This document shows, piece by piece, positions 1 through 10,220 of a stretch of DNA of 37,616 bases. Positions within the stretch are counted from its first letter, which is position 1. Every line of letters starts with the position of its first letter. The DNA is taken from positions 35,997 to 73,612 of the forward strand of contig BRYA01000575.1 in the NCBI GenBank assembly GCA_030267965.1, read 5' to 3'. The notes below the pieces were generated by a model. The model worked only from the letters and a program-made list of their open reading frames with translations. It was not told where the DNA came from and did no database searches. A program made the translations under genes and the position numbers. Origin of the DNA: Triparma columacea. Taxonomy: Eukaryota > Sar > Bolidophyceae > Parmales > Triparmaceae.

Positions 1-32
1 CCCCCCCCCCCCTCCCCCCACCTCCTGCCTAG

Positions 33-647
33 GTTGAAGGAGATTTTCGAGAGCGAGGAAATGAGCTTAAAGTTGGAAGTTGCGAAGAGGAGCAAGTTGA
101 GGATGGAGGGTAGCTTCGAGAGCATCAGGGGGAAAGGCATCCGAGATGTCAACAGCCTCAGGTTGATGAAGGGGCGGGAAAAGAGGGAGGGGGAAAAGGA
201 GATGGAGAGAAGGAGGGAGGAGGAGGAGCTGAAGAGGAAAAGAAGCGAGAATAGGGACGTCATGAGGAGGATCAGGGAGGAGGAGGAGAGGAGGAGGGAG
301 GAGGCAGAGGAGGAGGAGAGGAGGAGGGAGGAGGCAGTGAATGAGGAGGACATGTTTGGGGGGGATGATAGCGATGAGGAGGTAAGAGGAGAAAGGAAAA
401 CCCCCGTTCAACAAACCTTCTACTAAAACCTCCCCTAAACCCCTCCCTCCTTCCCCAATCTTAGATGAATAGAGCCCCTAGTCCCGTCGCGAGCGTAATG
501 GGGATGCTAGGGGCACCTGATATACAGCCATCGTCGGGCGACAAGAGGAGGAAGACCGTAGGTTTCAAGGAACAGATGGTGGACAAAGTCGCCAGATTCG
601 AAAAGGGGGAACACGGCGTGGCAGAATCAAACCAGCTAGACTTATGA
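33..647 (+). CDS. 3' end of a charged coiled-coil protein (5' partial)
   Basis: I do not recognise the family. The window opens with a C-rich tract ending in TAG at 30-32, which reads as an intron 3' end, so coding probably starts at 33 with the last base of a split codon. Exon A is 33-381 and exon B is 465-647. The intron 382-464 has a GTAAGA donor and CTTAG acceptor and is in phase 0. Exon A encodes a long Glu/Arg-rich segment (repeated ERRREE and EEEERRRE patterns), predicted to be a charged single helix or coiled coil, ending in an acidic DDSDEE stretch. Exon B encodes about 60 residues with a basic KRRK cluster that could be a nuclear signal, ending at TGA 645-647. The charged composition and basic cluster fit a nuclear or RNA-processing protein, but that is a guess. 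Upstream exons lie outside the window. Confidence 0.6.
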
Positions 648-690
648 GTGCATTGGGGTCCAGAGCAGGAATCTCCTTTTTTGCATAAAA

Positions 691-720
691 TTTGACCTAC
701 TTTGACCTACTTTGACCTTA
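691..720. repeat. Three tandem copies of a 10-bp unit
   Basis: The unit TTTGACCTAC occurs at 691-700 and 701-710, with a near copy (TTTGACCTTA) at 711-720. It lies between the converging ends of the coiled-coil gene and the prolyl hydroxylase gene. No function can be assigned; a small slippage repeat in a 3' region is the simplest reading. Confidence 0.75.
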
Positions 721-800
721 GTTCAACTTCGAGTATTTTTGGAACCCCCCTTGCCCCCACCCCCCCCTTCCCTTCACCCCACCCAAACGTAACCCCCTTC

Positions 801-3800
801 TTAATCAGTGACCCAAATGTTAAGTCCATACTTCTCGCCCTTTGTTACCACCGCCCCCTCGTGGACCGTCAGAGGGTCCACATCTCCGTCCTTCGTGACA
901 TCACTCCATATGACAGCCATCCCCTTCTTCGGCTGCACCTCCAGGACGTTCCCGTTCGCGTCCTTGAGCAGCGGGAACCTCGTGGCGCCGCCGCAGCCCT
1001 CGGGGACGTCGGTTAGGTAGCAGAAGAACGTGGCCACCCTTCGGGGGGGGCTGCTTGGGAACTCGACGGAGCCGTCGTCGAAGAGCACCCCGGTGTCGTG
1101 GTGGGGGCCGAAGAACTGCCCTTGCTTGTACTTTACGACCTGGAGACTCTCGACCCTCTCAATACTGCAGCCTACGATCGCAGCGGCGCGTGACTCTATG
1201 GCAGCGATCTTGGGGGTCTCGAGCTTGTTGAACCAGGTGAACGACGAGGTCCTGTTACTGTCGTCCGTGTGTCTGTTCATGTCCATGTCGTCCGTGTAGC
1301 TCTTGTTGAAAGTCTTCTTGGAGACTGGGCTACCGGGTTCGTCTGCGTCGGCCGCGGCATCCCCCTTGACCTTCTTGGGGCGTCCTTTTTTGCGAGGGGG
1401 GGCATCAGGGTCCTCTGGAGGGGGCACCCAGTCGGTAGGGAAGACGTATGTGCTCATCTCCTTCTCGTACCGAGCCTGCATAGCAACGAGCGTTGCGAGC
1501 GACGGCGGGGGAAGTGTTTCAGCATGAATGCCCTTTGCTCAGCCATTTCTTCCGTGTCTCACCTTGTCCTCAGCAGCCAGCTTATCCCACGGCTCCCTCT
1601 CCGCTGCATCCAGGTTCTTCCACGTCTCGGCGATCTCTGAGTGTGGAATGATCAGCTTTTCGACGGGATGTTCAGACGCGGCGTTCTCGGCGGCCTTGCG
1701 CTCCCGAGTAGCCATGGCGTAGATCATGAACGCTCCCTTCGCACCCTTGGGGTGGCAAGGGGGTTTTGGCTTTTTCTTTGCCTTCTTCTTCTTCTTCTTC
1801 TCCCCCTCCTCGCCAGTTTCTCCCTCCTCGCTACCTTCCTTGGGATCCTTGGGTGCCTTGGGTTCCTTGGGTTCCTTGACTTTCTTCTCCTTCTTTGGTT
1901 TAGGGACCTAGGATGATGGGAGGGGGTTAGAACTGTGTTCCTAGCGAGGAAGGAGGAACAAAACCGTCGCCAATGTTCAGGAATGCTTCCCCATTTTCTC
2001 ACCTTTTCGACCACCTCCTCGGTAGGGTTCAACTCCAGCCCTGTGGGGCCGAATCCTGGGGCGGGCACGTAGGTCTTTAGCTCCTCAAGCCACCTCTCCT
2101 TGTCCTTAGCGGCTGTTTCAATGTAAGTGGCCTGCGGAGATTGGGCGTAGGGATGTGTATTATTATAGAATCAGAAAGTGCTTGTCTTTATTTCAACAAA
2201 CGACAACCACCATGCTCTCGCCGTTTCGCTCGCCTTACCTTCACTTCGTCCGGCAACGCCTTCCAGCTGTCACTGACTTTGTTCATGCACTCCTTCCTAG
2301 CAAGGGTTGGGTTTGCTGCCCTCGTCGCGGGCAAATGCTCGTCCAGATAAATGAAGAATGCTCCCTTGACTCCCTTCGGACAGTTCGGGTCCTTTTTCTT
2401 CTTCTTGGTGCTCTTCTTCTTCTTTGGGCTGGACTCTACGGCCGGGGAGTCAGGGGCAGGGGCGTCCACCTGAGCCTTGGGTTTCTCGGCGCCATTGGCA
2501 TCCTCCTCATCCTCGTCATCCTCGTCAGCGTCCTCTTGTGTCTGTGAGAATTTAGTTTGGATGATCGGGAATCCATATACTGCTGCAGCGGGCTTCGGGA
2601 GGGAGGCAGCGAGAGGAGCGGAAGCAGCTACCGCCGGGGAGGCAGCGAGAGGAGCAGAAGCAGCTACCACCGAGGTAGCCGCCACAGGCTGTGCAGGGGC
2701 GGCGGGAGGGGCGGCGGGAGGGGCGGCGGGAGGGGCGGCGGGAGGGGCGGCGGGAGGGGCGGGAGGGGCGGCAGGAGGGGCGGGAGGGGCGGACGCTGCC
2801 TCCTCCTGCGGTGGTGACGGAGAGCGAAGCGGCGATGAGCAAAACTACGATTGGCGAAGAGCATCGTGCAAGCTTGATAATTTTAATCTCGTCGCTTTCC
2901 TCACCTTTGCCTGCTGCTCGTCCTCCTCGTATCCCCCCCCTCGTATCCTTCCCCCCTCCTCCTCCTGCTGGAGGTAGGTCTCCTCTTCCTTCACAACCTC
3001 CTCTTCCTTCACAACCTCCTCTTCCTTCACAACCTCCTCCTCCTCCGTTGCCTCGTACTTGACGCTGGAGCCGGCAGTTGACATGTCGACCTTGAGGGCT
3101 ATATGGTCAAGGTCGCTCTGGGAGAGGAAGTTAGGATAAACGTAGATGTTGGGGTTGGAGTGGATCAGTTGCATCTTGGACGATTCAAAGGGAGCGTCGC
3201 TGAAAAACATCTTGACAAGTCCAGGGAACCGGGAGGTGTTGATCCGACGAACTCGGGAGGAGGCCCGCTGCTGGAGGGGATTGGACGCCTGCTTCTGCTC
3301 CAAGGCATACTTTTGGGCATCGGTGAGGTCCGAGGAAAAATTGCCAGCGACGGGATTGGATGGAGGGGCGAGGGGAATCTTCGGCTTGTTCTTGGTGCCT
3401 TTGGGGCGCCCGGTGGGCTTCTGCAGGGGCAGTAGGGGGGAGGGGAATTGGTTTAGAGGGAAGTTGGGTTTGTGGGTTAGAAGGGGGGGGAGAATTCAGT
3501 GCGCCTTCGTGCTGCACGTAGTCTACGCAGCGGTCCCTCTCGCCAATGCCAAGTATCCGCTGGCCCTCGCGCGCCACTAATCTCCATTGCAATCCCAAAC
3601 ATGATGACCCTCGTACAGTTGGCGCTCACCTTTGTTTTCACCGCAACTTTAGGGTTTGAAGGCGCGTCGTCCATTGGGGTGGCTTCTGATGACTCCGTCA
3701 ATCCATTCTTCGCGTCAATTGTGAGGTAGTGGCGTATAGAGAGGGTGAGAATGGATGAAAGGAAACGGGTGGGAGCCCGTGGGTTTTGAAAAAAGAGGAA

Positions 3801-3911
3801 TCAAAGCTGTGGGGAACTCATTTTTCGTTAAGAAAGTCTGAAACTTACAGTGTGTGGTGCATCGACCTCGGTCTTTTGCTTCTTTTGTAGGGGCTCTCCT
3901 TGCTGCTCCAT
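801..3911 (-). CDS. Prolyl 4-hydroxylase-type 2OG/Fe(II) oxygenase with two HMG boxes and AT-hooks
   Basis: Seven exons, all joined in phase 0: 3911-3849, 3707-3630, 3420-2905, 2805-2239, 2131-2003, 1907-1563 and 1475-801, giving about 790 residues. In order: an AT-hook-like GRPKG (about residue 51); a segment matching the start of the P4Hc fold (NPNIYVYPNFLSQSDLDHI, about 137-155); acidic EEVVK repeats; Pro/Ala repeats; HMG box 1 (about 358-431, crossing an intron); a Lys-rich linker; HMG box 2 (about 500-576, crossing another intron); a second AT-hook, GRPKK; then the catalytic P4Hc core. The core shows iron ligands H691 and D693 (PHHD), distal H771 and the 2-oxoglutarate-binding K781. The family hydroxylates prolines using Fe(II) and 2-oxoglutarate. 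The HMG boxes and AT-hooks imply a chromatin-bound enzyme. The start is the first ATG, 218 bp from the divergent Pex16 gene. The odd feature is that both HMG boxes sit inside the oxygenase fold. Confidence 0.85.
2683..2805 (-). repeat. Pro/Ala-coding GC-rich minisatellite inside the HMG-P4H gene
   Basis: On the plus strand, GGCGGGAGGGGC-type 12-bp units repeat from about 2699 to 2790. They encode alternating PPAA and PPAPPAA blocks at the start of exon 4 of the minus-strand oxygenase gene. The stretch is in frame and extends into Ala-rich sequence, so it reads as an expandable low-complexity linker. The acceptor used for this exon (CAG, 2808-2806) lies immediately before it. Confidence 0.75.
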
Positions 3912-4129
3912 TTTTTGTGTGGGAAATCTTTTGGACCAGAGTCTTGTCTTTAAAACGTTGCAACGTGGAAAAAATTATTTAGCTACGAGTATTGGGAGAC
4001 TTGTTTGATCGATTTACACCATCATAACTTCATAACGAGCAATTAATTCCAATATCCATCTCAACACAACGGGCAGCATCACCTGTCATCACCTGACACC
4101 ACCTATCGTAAACCCACTGAAGACTTCAT
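3912..4129. promoter_or_regulatory. Divergent promoter region between HMG-P4H and Pex16
   Basis: The two start codons face away from each other, separated by 218 bp that must hold both promoters and 5' UTRs. The middle is AT-richer than the flanking exons. There is a short CATCACCTG-type repeat near 4077-4103. No TATA box or other core element can be assigned by eye. Confidence 0.5.
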
Positions 4130-5509
4130 ATGGACGGTTTGGATCGTGAGCACCTCATCTCCGGCCACGAAGGGGGTCAGGCGGCTGGAAGCGCTACAAA
4201 CAATGTATCTCCCATCTCGGATATCCTGAATATCATGAATGCGGAGGGAAGGAATAAGATTGGCGTTGCTGCTTCGACTACGACCTGTGGGGGTGTAGCA
4301 ACGACAGCTACGCAAAGCATCAGCGAACCCCATTCTGCCTCCTCCAAGTTCCTGTCGTTTGTGAAGGGCAAGCACTCTCACCTCTCTGTCCTCTCCTCCT
4401 TCATTTCCTCCTCCTCCTACCTCCTGCCGTCAAGGTTCTCGGACGATGACACGACCGTCGAGGTGACATGTGCCCTTGCTGACTTTGTGAGCCTCTTCAA
4501 TGACGCGGTTTACTACTGCCACGATGGGGGGGCCGAGGCCGGCGGAGGGGATGGCATGGCCGTTGGGGGGACAGGAAGAGTGACGAGGGACATCCTCGTT
4601 CTAAGGGCTTGCATAGCGGGTTTGGAGTGTGTGGAGCTCGCAGCCGAGAAGGTCGCAGCGCTGAGGTCGAAGGAAACCAGGGGGAGGGTGATTGCGACCA
4701 TTGAGGCTGCCAAGGCGGCATGCAGGATCCTGCTGGTGGTAGCGGCAGGGGGGGGGAACGTCCTGGAGAGGGGAGGAGGGCTCGAGCCAGGGGTCAGGCA
4801 GACGAAGGAAGAGGATGTTAGAATGCGGGAGGGGGTTTACTTTGGTGTGAAGGAGAGAGGGAAGAGGACAGGGATCATGATCGCGACGCCAAGCAAGGCA
4901 CTGGTGAGGGGGTACATGGCGAAGATGAAGGAGGCAGCCGGGGAGTTTGGGGAGGGGCGAGGGGAGGAGAAAGAGGTAGAGAAAACTTTGGAGGAAACTA
5001 TCTCCTCTAACAAGTTTGGGAACAGGGGCATGGTGATTGCAGGGGAGATCCTTCACGTTTTGAGGCCAGTAGTGACTTCCGCCATGTCTAACAAGTACAA
5101 CGGGAGCAGCCTGGTCCCCTGGGCGACAGGCTTAGTCATGGATGTCACTAGCCACAAGCTAAGCTACTCTGGGCTTCGGGGCTTGCAGGTGAGGAATGGA
5201 AATAATAATGATTGTCAACATGACCATTCAGCGCTAACACAACATTTCCTTCGCTCGTCGTGATAGCCCAAAACGACGGGGGGGAATTTTGCACCGAACA
5301 ACCCCAATGTCGTAGAACTCAAGAGGAGGAGAATGAGGTGGATGCTCTACCTGCTGAGGTCGCCAATTTGGCAGCACCTCACGGGAAAATTCTTAGAGAG
5401 AGCAGGGAGGTTGCCGATCCCAGGAGGGAGGAAAATCTTGCAGTACCTCTTGCAATGGGTTCTGTACATCCAGAAGCACCACTTCATGCTAGAAAATGCT
5501 ATAGGTTGA
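4130..5509 (+). CDS. PEX16: Peroxin 16 (peroxisomal membrane biogenesis protein)
   Basis: Two exons, 4130-5188 and 5267-5509, joined in phase 0 (donor GTGAGG, acceptor GATAG), give about 433 residues. The Pex16 family acts in the ER and peroxisome membrane, bringing in membrane peroxins with Pex3 and Pex19. Recognition rests on the C-terminal half: the GEILHVLRPVVTSAMSNKY block followed by SLVPWATGLVMD (residues about 303-340), then in exon 2 the ELKRRRMRWMLYLLRSPIW block, which matches the family's ELxRR...YLLRSP motif. The N-terminal 60 residues are poorly conserved and low in complexity, and a Gly-rich insert lies around residues 131-145. Reading past the donor without splicing would lose the conserved C-terminus, so the intron is well supported. 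It is transcribed divergently from the HMG-P4H gene. Confidence 0.85.
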
Positions 5510-6224
5510 AAAAATCGATTTTATTTCTCAAATGGGTGTAACCCGGCAAGCAAAAGTATGTCAGCAAAAGTATGTCAGTGTGCCCCCTCGTCCTTCTCTT
5601 GCCCCATAAGTAACTGTTTTCTCTATCTGAATTTTTTGGCAAATTTTTTAGAACAATATAGTCTTATTTGATTTTATATTTGATATTCTTTTTATGTGCG
5701 CATATGATACAATTGATACGATATTGGCATATGTTGTTTCTAAGGTAAATTTAATAAATATACTTTTTGTTGAAGACTCCAATTATATATTTGAATTTTA
5801 ATAACTATAGATGTATAACATGATACACTAATTAAATATAATTTGTCTTAAAAATTGATACAAAATAATTTGAAAAATGATATTTTTCTTAACTAATCAA
5901 ACAATATTTTGCAACTATAAATAAGTTTTTGCTGATACATTGATGATTGAGATTGCTTATATTTAATATTTGAAGTCTTTAATTTTAGCGGTAATCCGGG
6001 CCTGGAATAATTTATGGAATGGGGTCAAGTTTGCCCTCTGTTGTCAATCCCCTTTCAACGATTCACTTGTCTTCAGCATATACCTGGACACTCGACACTC
6101 ACTTCCCACCAACAACTAAGTAAAAAACTCGTTGCGTGTCAAAGTTCCCAAACCTTATTTCAATATTTCCCTCAGCTGTTAAACGAGCGGAGAGCTGATC
6201 CAACCAACAAATAGTTAGCAACAA
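5510..6224. other. Gene-free spacer with an AT-rich island
   Basis: This 715-bp spacer separates Pex16 from the ion channel gene. From about 5620 to 5990 the sequence is strikingly AT-rich with many A/T runs, unlike the GC-rich exons on both sides; no long ORF or RNA gene is visible in it. The last 200 bp return to mixed composition and probably hold the promoter and 5' leader of the channel gene. Confidence 0.7.
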
Positions 6225-7873
6225 ATGCCCGCAATGCCGTCGCATCCCCAGATCCCGCGCCCCCGTCCTTCGATGATTCGCATGGATTCTGGCCACCACA
6301 CGCCCTCCGATGAATTACTAGATATTATTGAATCCCCACCTGACACATCGCACGAGGCCCTTAACATCTCTGTTAGATTTCATATTATAAAGATACGTGA
6401 GATCAGAGCCGTCCATAATGTGGCGGACCTCATATTCGTGGCTGTGCAGACGTGGAAAGTCCCTAGGATGAAAAAATACTTTGAAGACAACCCGGCTATT
6501 GGGCTGCCTCTCTCTCAAAGTACCGAACAACTGTGGGCCCCCCCCCTCATCATTCTTAACGCCGACTCCCTGGCGTCCTCGCCTTCGCCTCCCTCGGTGG
6601 ATTGGCTCTCAGGTGTTTGCCATCGTAAGACTTACTTCAATGGTACAGTAACTAATGAGGTGAGAATACTAATAATTCCCGCCCACATCCCTGCCACTTA
6701 CTAATACATATTCACTTGCTGCCTTTTCTTGAAGCTCTCCCAAATCAAACTCTTCCCATTTGACTGGGACGACCTCCGCATCATTGCCAGCAGCAGCGTT
6801 GATGCCCGGCATGGTCAGAAGGGGCTCAACCTCGTGCCTGAGGCGAACTGGACCACATCGCAGATGATCCCCTATTACCTTGAATCCAGCGTGCAGGAAT
6901 GGGAGATTTTTCCGATCATGTCTAAGATTGGCAACTGGAACTCTGAGGCTTACAAGAAGAAATACATCGACACCAAGCGCCGTAATAGCACTGGACGATC
7001 CCTATTCTCAGTGGAGAGGAGCAGTACGAGCACGAGAAGCAAGGACAGTAAACCGAAGGTCGCAGTCATTAGCGAGGACAGTGAGGTGAGGGTGTGCAGC
7101 TAAGACACAAAGCTTTTGATCCGCCCTTCCCCCCCAACTCATTTATGCCCCCCCCCCCCCCCACCACCCTTTGTCATTGCAGCTCGTTGAGTCTGACTTC
7201 GAACTCGAATCTGACAAGCCTTCGCCTCAAAAGAACAACACTACCAAGTCAGAATCTTCAAAAAAGCCAAAGGGCCTAGCGGGTGTTGAGATTACCATAC
7301 ACGTAAGAAGAAGATACGAGTACTACCTCACGAAAATCATATTGATCTTCAACGTCGTCGTATTCATGTCTTGGGGCTTAGGGTTCACCCCCCACGACGA
7401 GATCATAGGGAGGCTCACGATGGTGTTTACCGCATCCACCGCAGCCTTCGCTTTCATGTATACTGTCCAGCAGGAGCTCCCAAAGCTGGCCTTCCTTACC
7501 TTTATAGACAAACAGATGATCTCGGGAATCCTGAGCCTTGCGGCCCAAGCCGTTCAGGCAGTAGTCTCCTTCAAGGCGGACAGTTCCTTCGTCGACAGTA
7601 TCTTCGCGATAGGCATCCCGTCTCTCTATATCATTTACAACACTGTAATCTCAATCAATGTCTACCGTGCAAGGTCCGAGGAGGCCCTGCATGAGCATCG
7701 CGAGGCCCACGAAGCATCCGGAATGAAGGTGAGGCACAGCGCTGGAATAACCATTTTTTTTGCTCGCTCTCGTATCTTCCACTTCACTTCACTAGTTCTA
7801 ACCCCTTCACCCTTCGCTGTGGTCATCGCAGGAGAGTCAGATTCACTTCAAAGCCAAGCCCCACACTGAGTAA
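6225..7873 (+). CDS. Pentameric ligand-gated ion channel (Cys-loop superfamily) homologue
   Basis: Four exons in phase 0 (6225-6659, 6735-7085, 7183-7728, 7832-7873) give about 457 residues. The extracellular-type domain shows the family landmarks in order: an LWAPPLIILNA block (residues about 106-116; the family's WxPxhxhxNa strand), a FNGTVTNE strand, and FPFDWDDL (about 152-159), which aligns with the Cys-loop FPFD turn but has no cysteines. Then comes ITIHVRRRYEYYLTKI, the pre-M1/M1 signature (family RrxxYYl), followed by M1 (about 309-330), M2 (336-357), an ELPKLAFLTFIDK M2-M3 loop (family LPkxsYlTxiD), M3 (373-392) and M4 (398-422). The M3-M4 loop is very short, as in bacterial members. 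No signal peptide is evident at the chosen ATG, so a missed upstream exon is possible. Ligand and ion selectivity cannot be read. The 3' end is 55 bp from the converging JmjC gene. Confidence 0.75.
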
Positions 7874-7928
7874 ATAAGAAGCAAGATTCTACAACAACAT
7901 TTGCCATTTGCATTTGATATTATTCACG

Positions 7929-10060
7929 TCATAGCTTGGGATAGACTAACCCAAGGTACCCCAGCCACCTCCTGACATCGTCAGGGATTTTGAAATCTGG
8001 ATACTTCCCTTTCCTAATGCTCTCCATTGCCCTCTCGGCGACACCGTCGGTTTTGGCAGTGACTATGAATCTAGAGGAGGAATTGAGTGCGTCGTTCCCG
8101 GCATAGTTTGAGTTGACAATGTACTTGGTCGTCTTTTTGTGTACGGGTATAGCTCTACTACCTCCACTGCTGCTCTCTAGCATGTCGTAGTAACTATTGA
8201 TTTCATCTTCGCGGAGGACCAGGGCTAGAGGGTTGATTTCGATGCTCTTGAAATCCTCATGTCCCGAATATGAGGGGTAGGTGAAGTTGCACGGTTCTTC
8301 GATGTTGAATGTCAGAGTATCATTCGCCTCCCCATCTTCCTCCTCGTCCTCCTCCTCCTCTTCCTCCTCCTCCTCGTCCTCCTCCTCCTCCCCCCCCTTA
8401 TCTTCCTCCTCGCCATCACTGCCCCTACTCTCCTCCTCGCCCTCCTCCTCCCATTCATCATCCCCCCCCCCCTTAACCTTGATCTCCCTTCTCTCCGTCA
8501 CGACGGGTGTGAATATCATGGAACTGTTCAGCTCCTTCACCGTGTCCTCGAGGTTGTCCTCAATGAGCTTTTGAAGGGTGTGCACGGCGGAGCTCTTGTC
8601 GTTGCTGAGATCGTTCACAACGACGGACCTCCACGAGTCATTTTTCATGAGGACGTGGCGGAGGGCCTCTGTATACACTTCAGCGTAGGTGGTCCCCATA
8701 AGCGAAATGTTCAGGCTCATCCCGGGGGACAAGGTCTCCACGGAGTGCCACATTCCTGCTGGGAAGTACATGAAGTCGCCAGGGTTCATGGTGATTGTTG
8801 AGGTGGCCTCGGATGGCGGCGAGAACTGGAACGAAGGGTCTGAGAGTCTAGCCTGTGCGTTGGTGTTTGGTGGGGTGTGTGGTGTGAGGGGAGGGGGAAG
8901 AGGAAAAGAAGATTTGACAGTAAGGCAAAGTTGGGGGGCGGGCGCGGCTTTAAGGCGACCTGAACCATGGCAAGATCATCGGACCGATCAGTTTTCCTCG
9001 AGATGAGCACTGGCAATGGCTCCGAGGCTTTCTTTGAGTCTGCATATATCGATCAGACGGGGAAAGAATGGTGATCATCACTTCGTTCCGATGCTTGCGG
9101 TGGTACAACTTCGACAACAACAAGACAAAAACAAAAAAAAGCAACAACAAGTCCAAAACCGATCAGTTTTCCTCGAGATGAGCACTGGCAATGGCTCCGA
9201 GGCTTTCTTTGAGTCTGCATATATCGATCAGACGGGGAAAGAATGGTGATCATCACATCGGTTACTTCTTCATTTCATTCACCCCCCCTCCCCCCCCTCC
9301 TCCCTCTCCCCCCTTTCACCTTTACCCCCCCTTTACTCACCGCCTTCAGCTGCCCCTCCACGGCCCCCCTCGCCTTGTAGTGCGGAGTCGCCCCCCTGAG
9401 GGGGTGTTGCACCTCCCCCTCCCTGAAGTTCCACTTCTTGCTCCCGCTCAGCTGGATCGTGAAATTGTTCTGAAAGTCAAAGTGCCAGTCTGTGAAATGC
9501 CCCTTGGTGCCGCAGAACACCTCCACCTCTCCCCTCCCCCATCCCTCCCCCCCCTCAGGGTCGTACTTCCCGCAGCCCAAACCCAGGCTCGAGATGAAGG
9601 AGGACACCAGGGACTGCTCCACCAGTGGGCACGCCCTGCAGTACGTCGCATGGCCGGCCTGGTGGAGTCTGGCGGCATCCTCTGGCCTCTCCACCATAAT
9701 GCTGTTCAACTTATCATTCTTGTCCTTCAGCCACACGTGCACCCCGTTCTCGGAGCTCGTGCTGACAAAGAGCTCCTCCTCGTCATACCCGTCCATTCCC
9801 TTAACGAGGGACGGGATCTCGTGGTACGCAGCCCCAGGAAGGTACACTCCCCTCCTCCCCCAGTAATCTCTCATAAACTCCGACATTGACAAGTTTTGAA
9901 AGAGAAGGTCGGGAGTGAGCTCGTGGAGTGGCTGTTTCATTGAGGAACCTGGTACAGAAGGACGGGAAAGGGTCGTAAAGCAGCCCTTTTCCTCCTTGTT
10001 AACTCGGCCCTTTTTCGACAGCGACATTTTGTGCATATTTCCATCTTTACGCTTAGGCAT
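7929..10060 (-). CDS. JmjC-domain (cupin-type) Fe(II)/2-oxoglutarate oxygenase
   Basis: Two exons, 10060-9341 and 8852-7929, phase 0 (GTGAGT donor, GCACAG acceptor), give about 547 residues. The N-terminus is basic (MPKRKDGN, KKGR), compatible with nuclear targeting. The cupin core shows GHFTDWHFDFQNNFTIQLSG with iron ligands H193 and D195, the KKWNF strand, and in exon 2 PGDFMYFPAGMWHSVE with distal ligand H276. This order matches JmjC proteins of the ribosomal-oxygenase/hydroxylase class rather than large histone demethylases. A strongly acidic Glu/Asp tract follows (about residues 364-415), then a C-terminal region I cannot assign. Substrate is unknown; hydroxylation or demethylation of a nuclear or ribosomal protein is the family expectation. 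The long intron carries a 99-bp direct repeat. It is divergent from the aminopropyltransferase gene. Confidence 0.82.
8983..9081. repeat. 99-bp direct repeat, copy 1 (in JmjC intron)
   Basis: It is identical base for base to 9158-9256, offset 175 bp. It begins ACCGATCAG and ends GATCATCAC. It contains two near-palindromic patches (ATCGATC, GATCATC). It shows no inverted-repeat ends or target duplication, so it looks like a local tandem duplication rather than a transposon. Confidence 0.95.
9158..9256. repeat. 99-bp direct repeat, copy 2 (in JmjC intron)
   Basis: Second identical copy of 8983-9081. The 76-bp spacer between the copies is rich in CAACAA/AAACAA on the plus strand. Perfect identity means either a recent duplication, ongoing conversion, or an assembly artefact. 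Confidence 0.95.
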
Positions 10061-10220
10061 CGTCAAAATTTCGGAAGTTCAGGTAGAGACGTTGAACTAT
10101 CGTCCCTCAGCTCCAACGAGCGACACAAAAAAGGCCGTGATGAGGATTTTGAGGGACGAAAAATTAATGGATTTGGAGTGGGGATCAGATCCGATGGTTG
10201 GGATACCAAACATCTAAACT
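10061..10220. promoter_or_regulatory. Divergent promoter between the JmjC and aminopropyltransferase genes
   Basis: Only 160 bp separate the two start codons, so both promoters and leaders share this stretch. No named core element is recognisable. Confidence 0.5.

Larger units (their letters stand above)
8853..9340 (-). other. 488-bp intron of the JmjC gene containing a duplicated segment
   Basis: This is the longest well-supported intron in the left half. Splicing it out joins GAVEGQLKA to ARLSDPSF, giving continuous JmjC sequence. Inside it are the two identical 99-bp copies annotated separately, and C-rich tracts. ORFs in it are short and not family-like. Confidence 0.75.

Noticed and set aside
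67..414. Leu/Pro-rich minus-strand ORF
   Set aside because: Antisense of the Glu/Arg-rich coiled-coil exon.
691..720. TTTGACC repeats as W-box or hormone-response elements
   Set aside because: They lie between two converging 3' ends, not in a promoter; the resemblance to known binding sites is probably accidental.
2699..2790. GC-rich repeat as a CRISPR-like array
   Set aside because: Units are 12 bp, contiguous and in frame with a coding exon, with no spacers.
8281..8574. Poly-Ser plus-strand ORF
   Set aside because: Antisense shadow of the acidic Glu/Asp tract of the JmjC protein.
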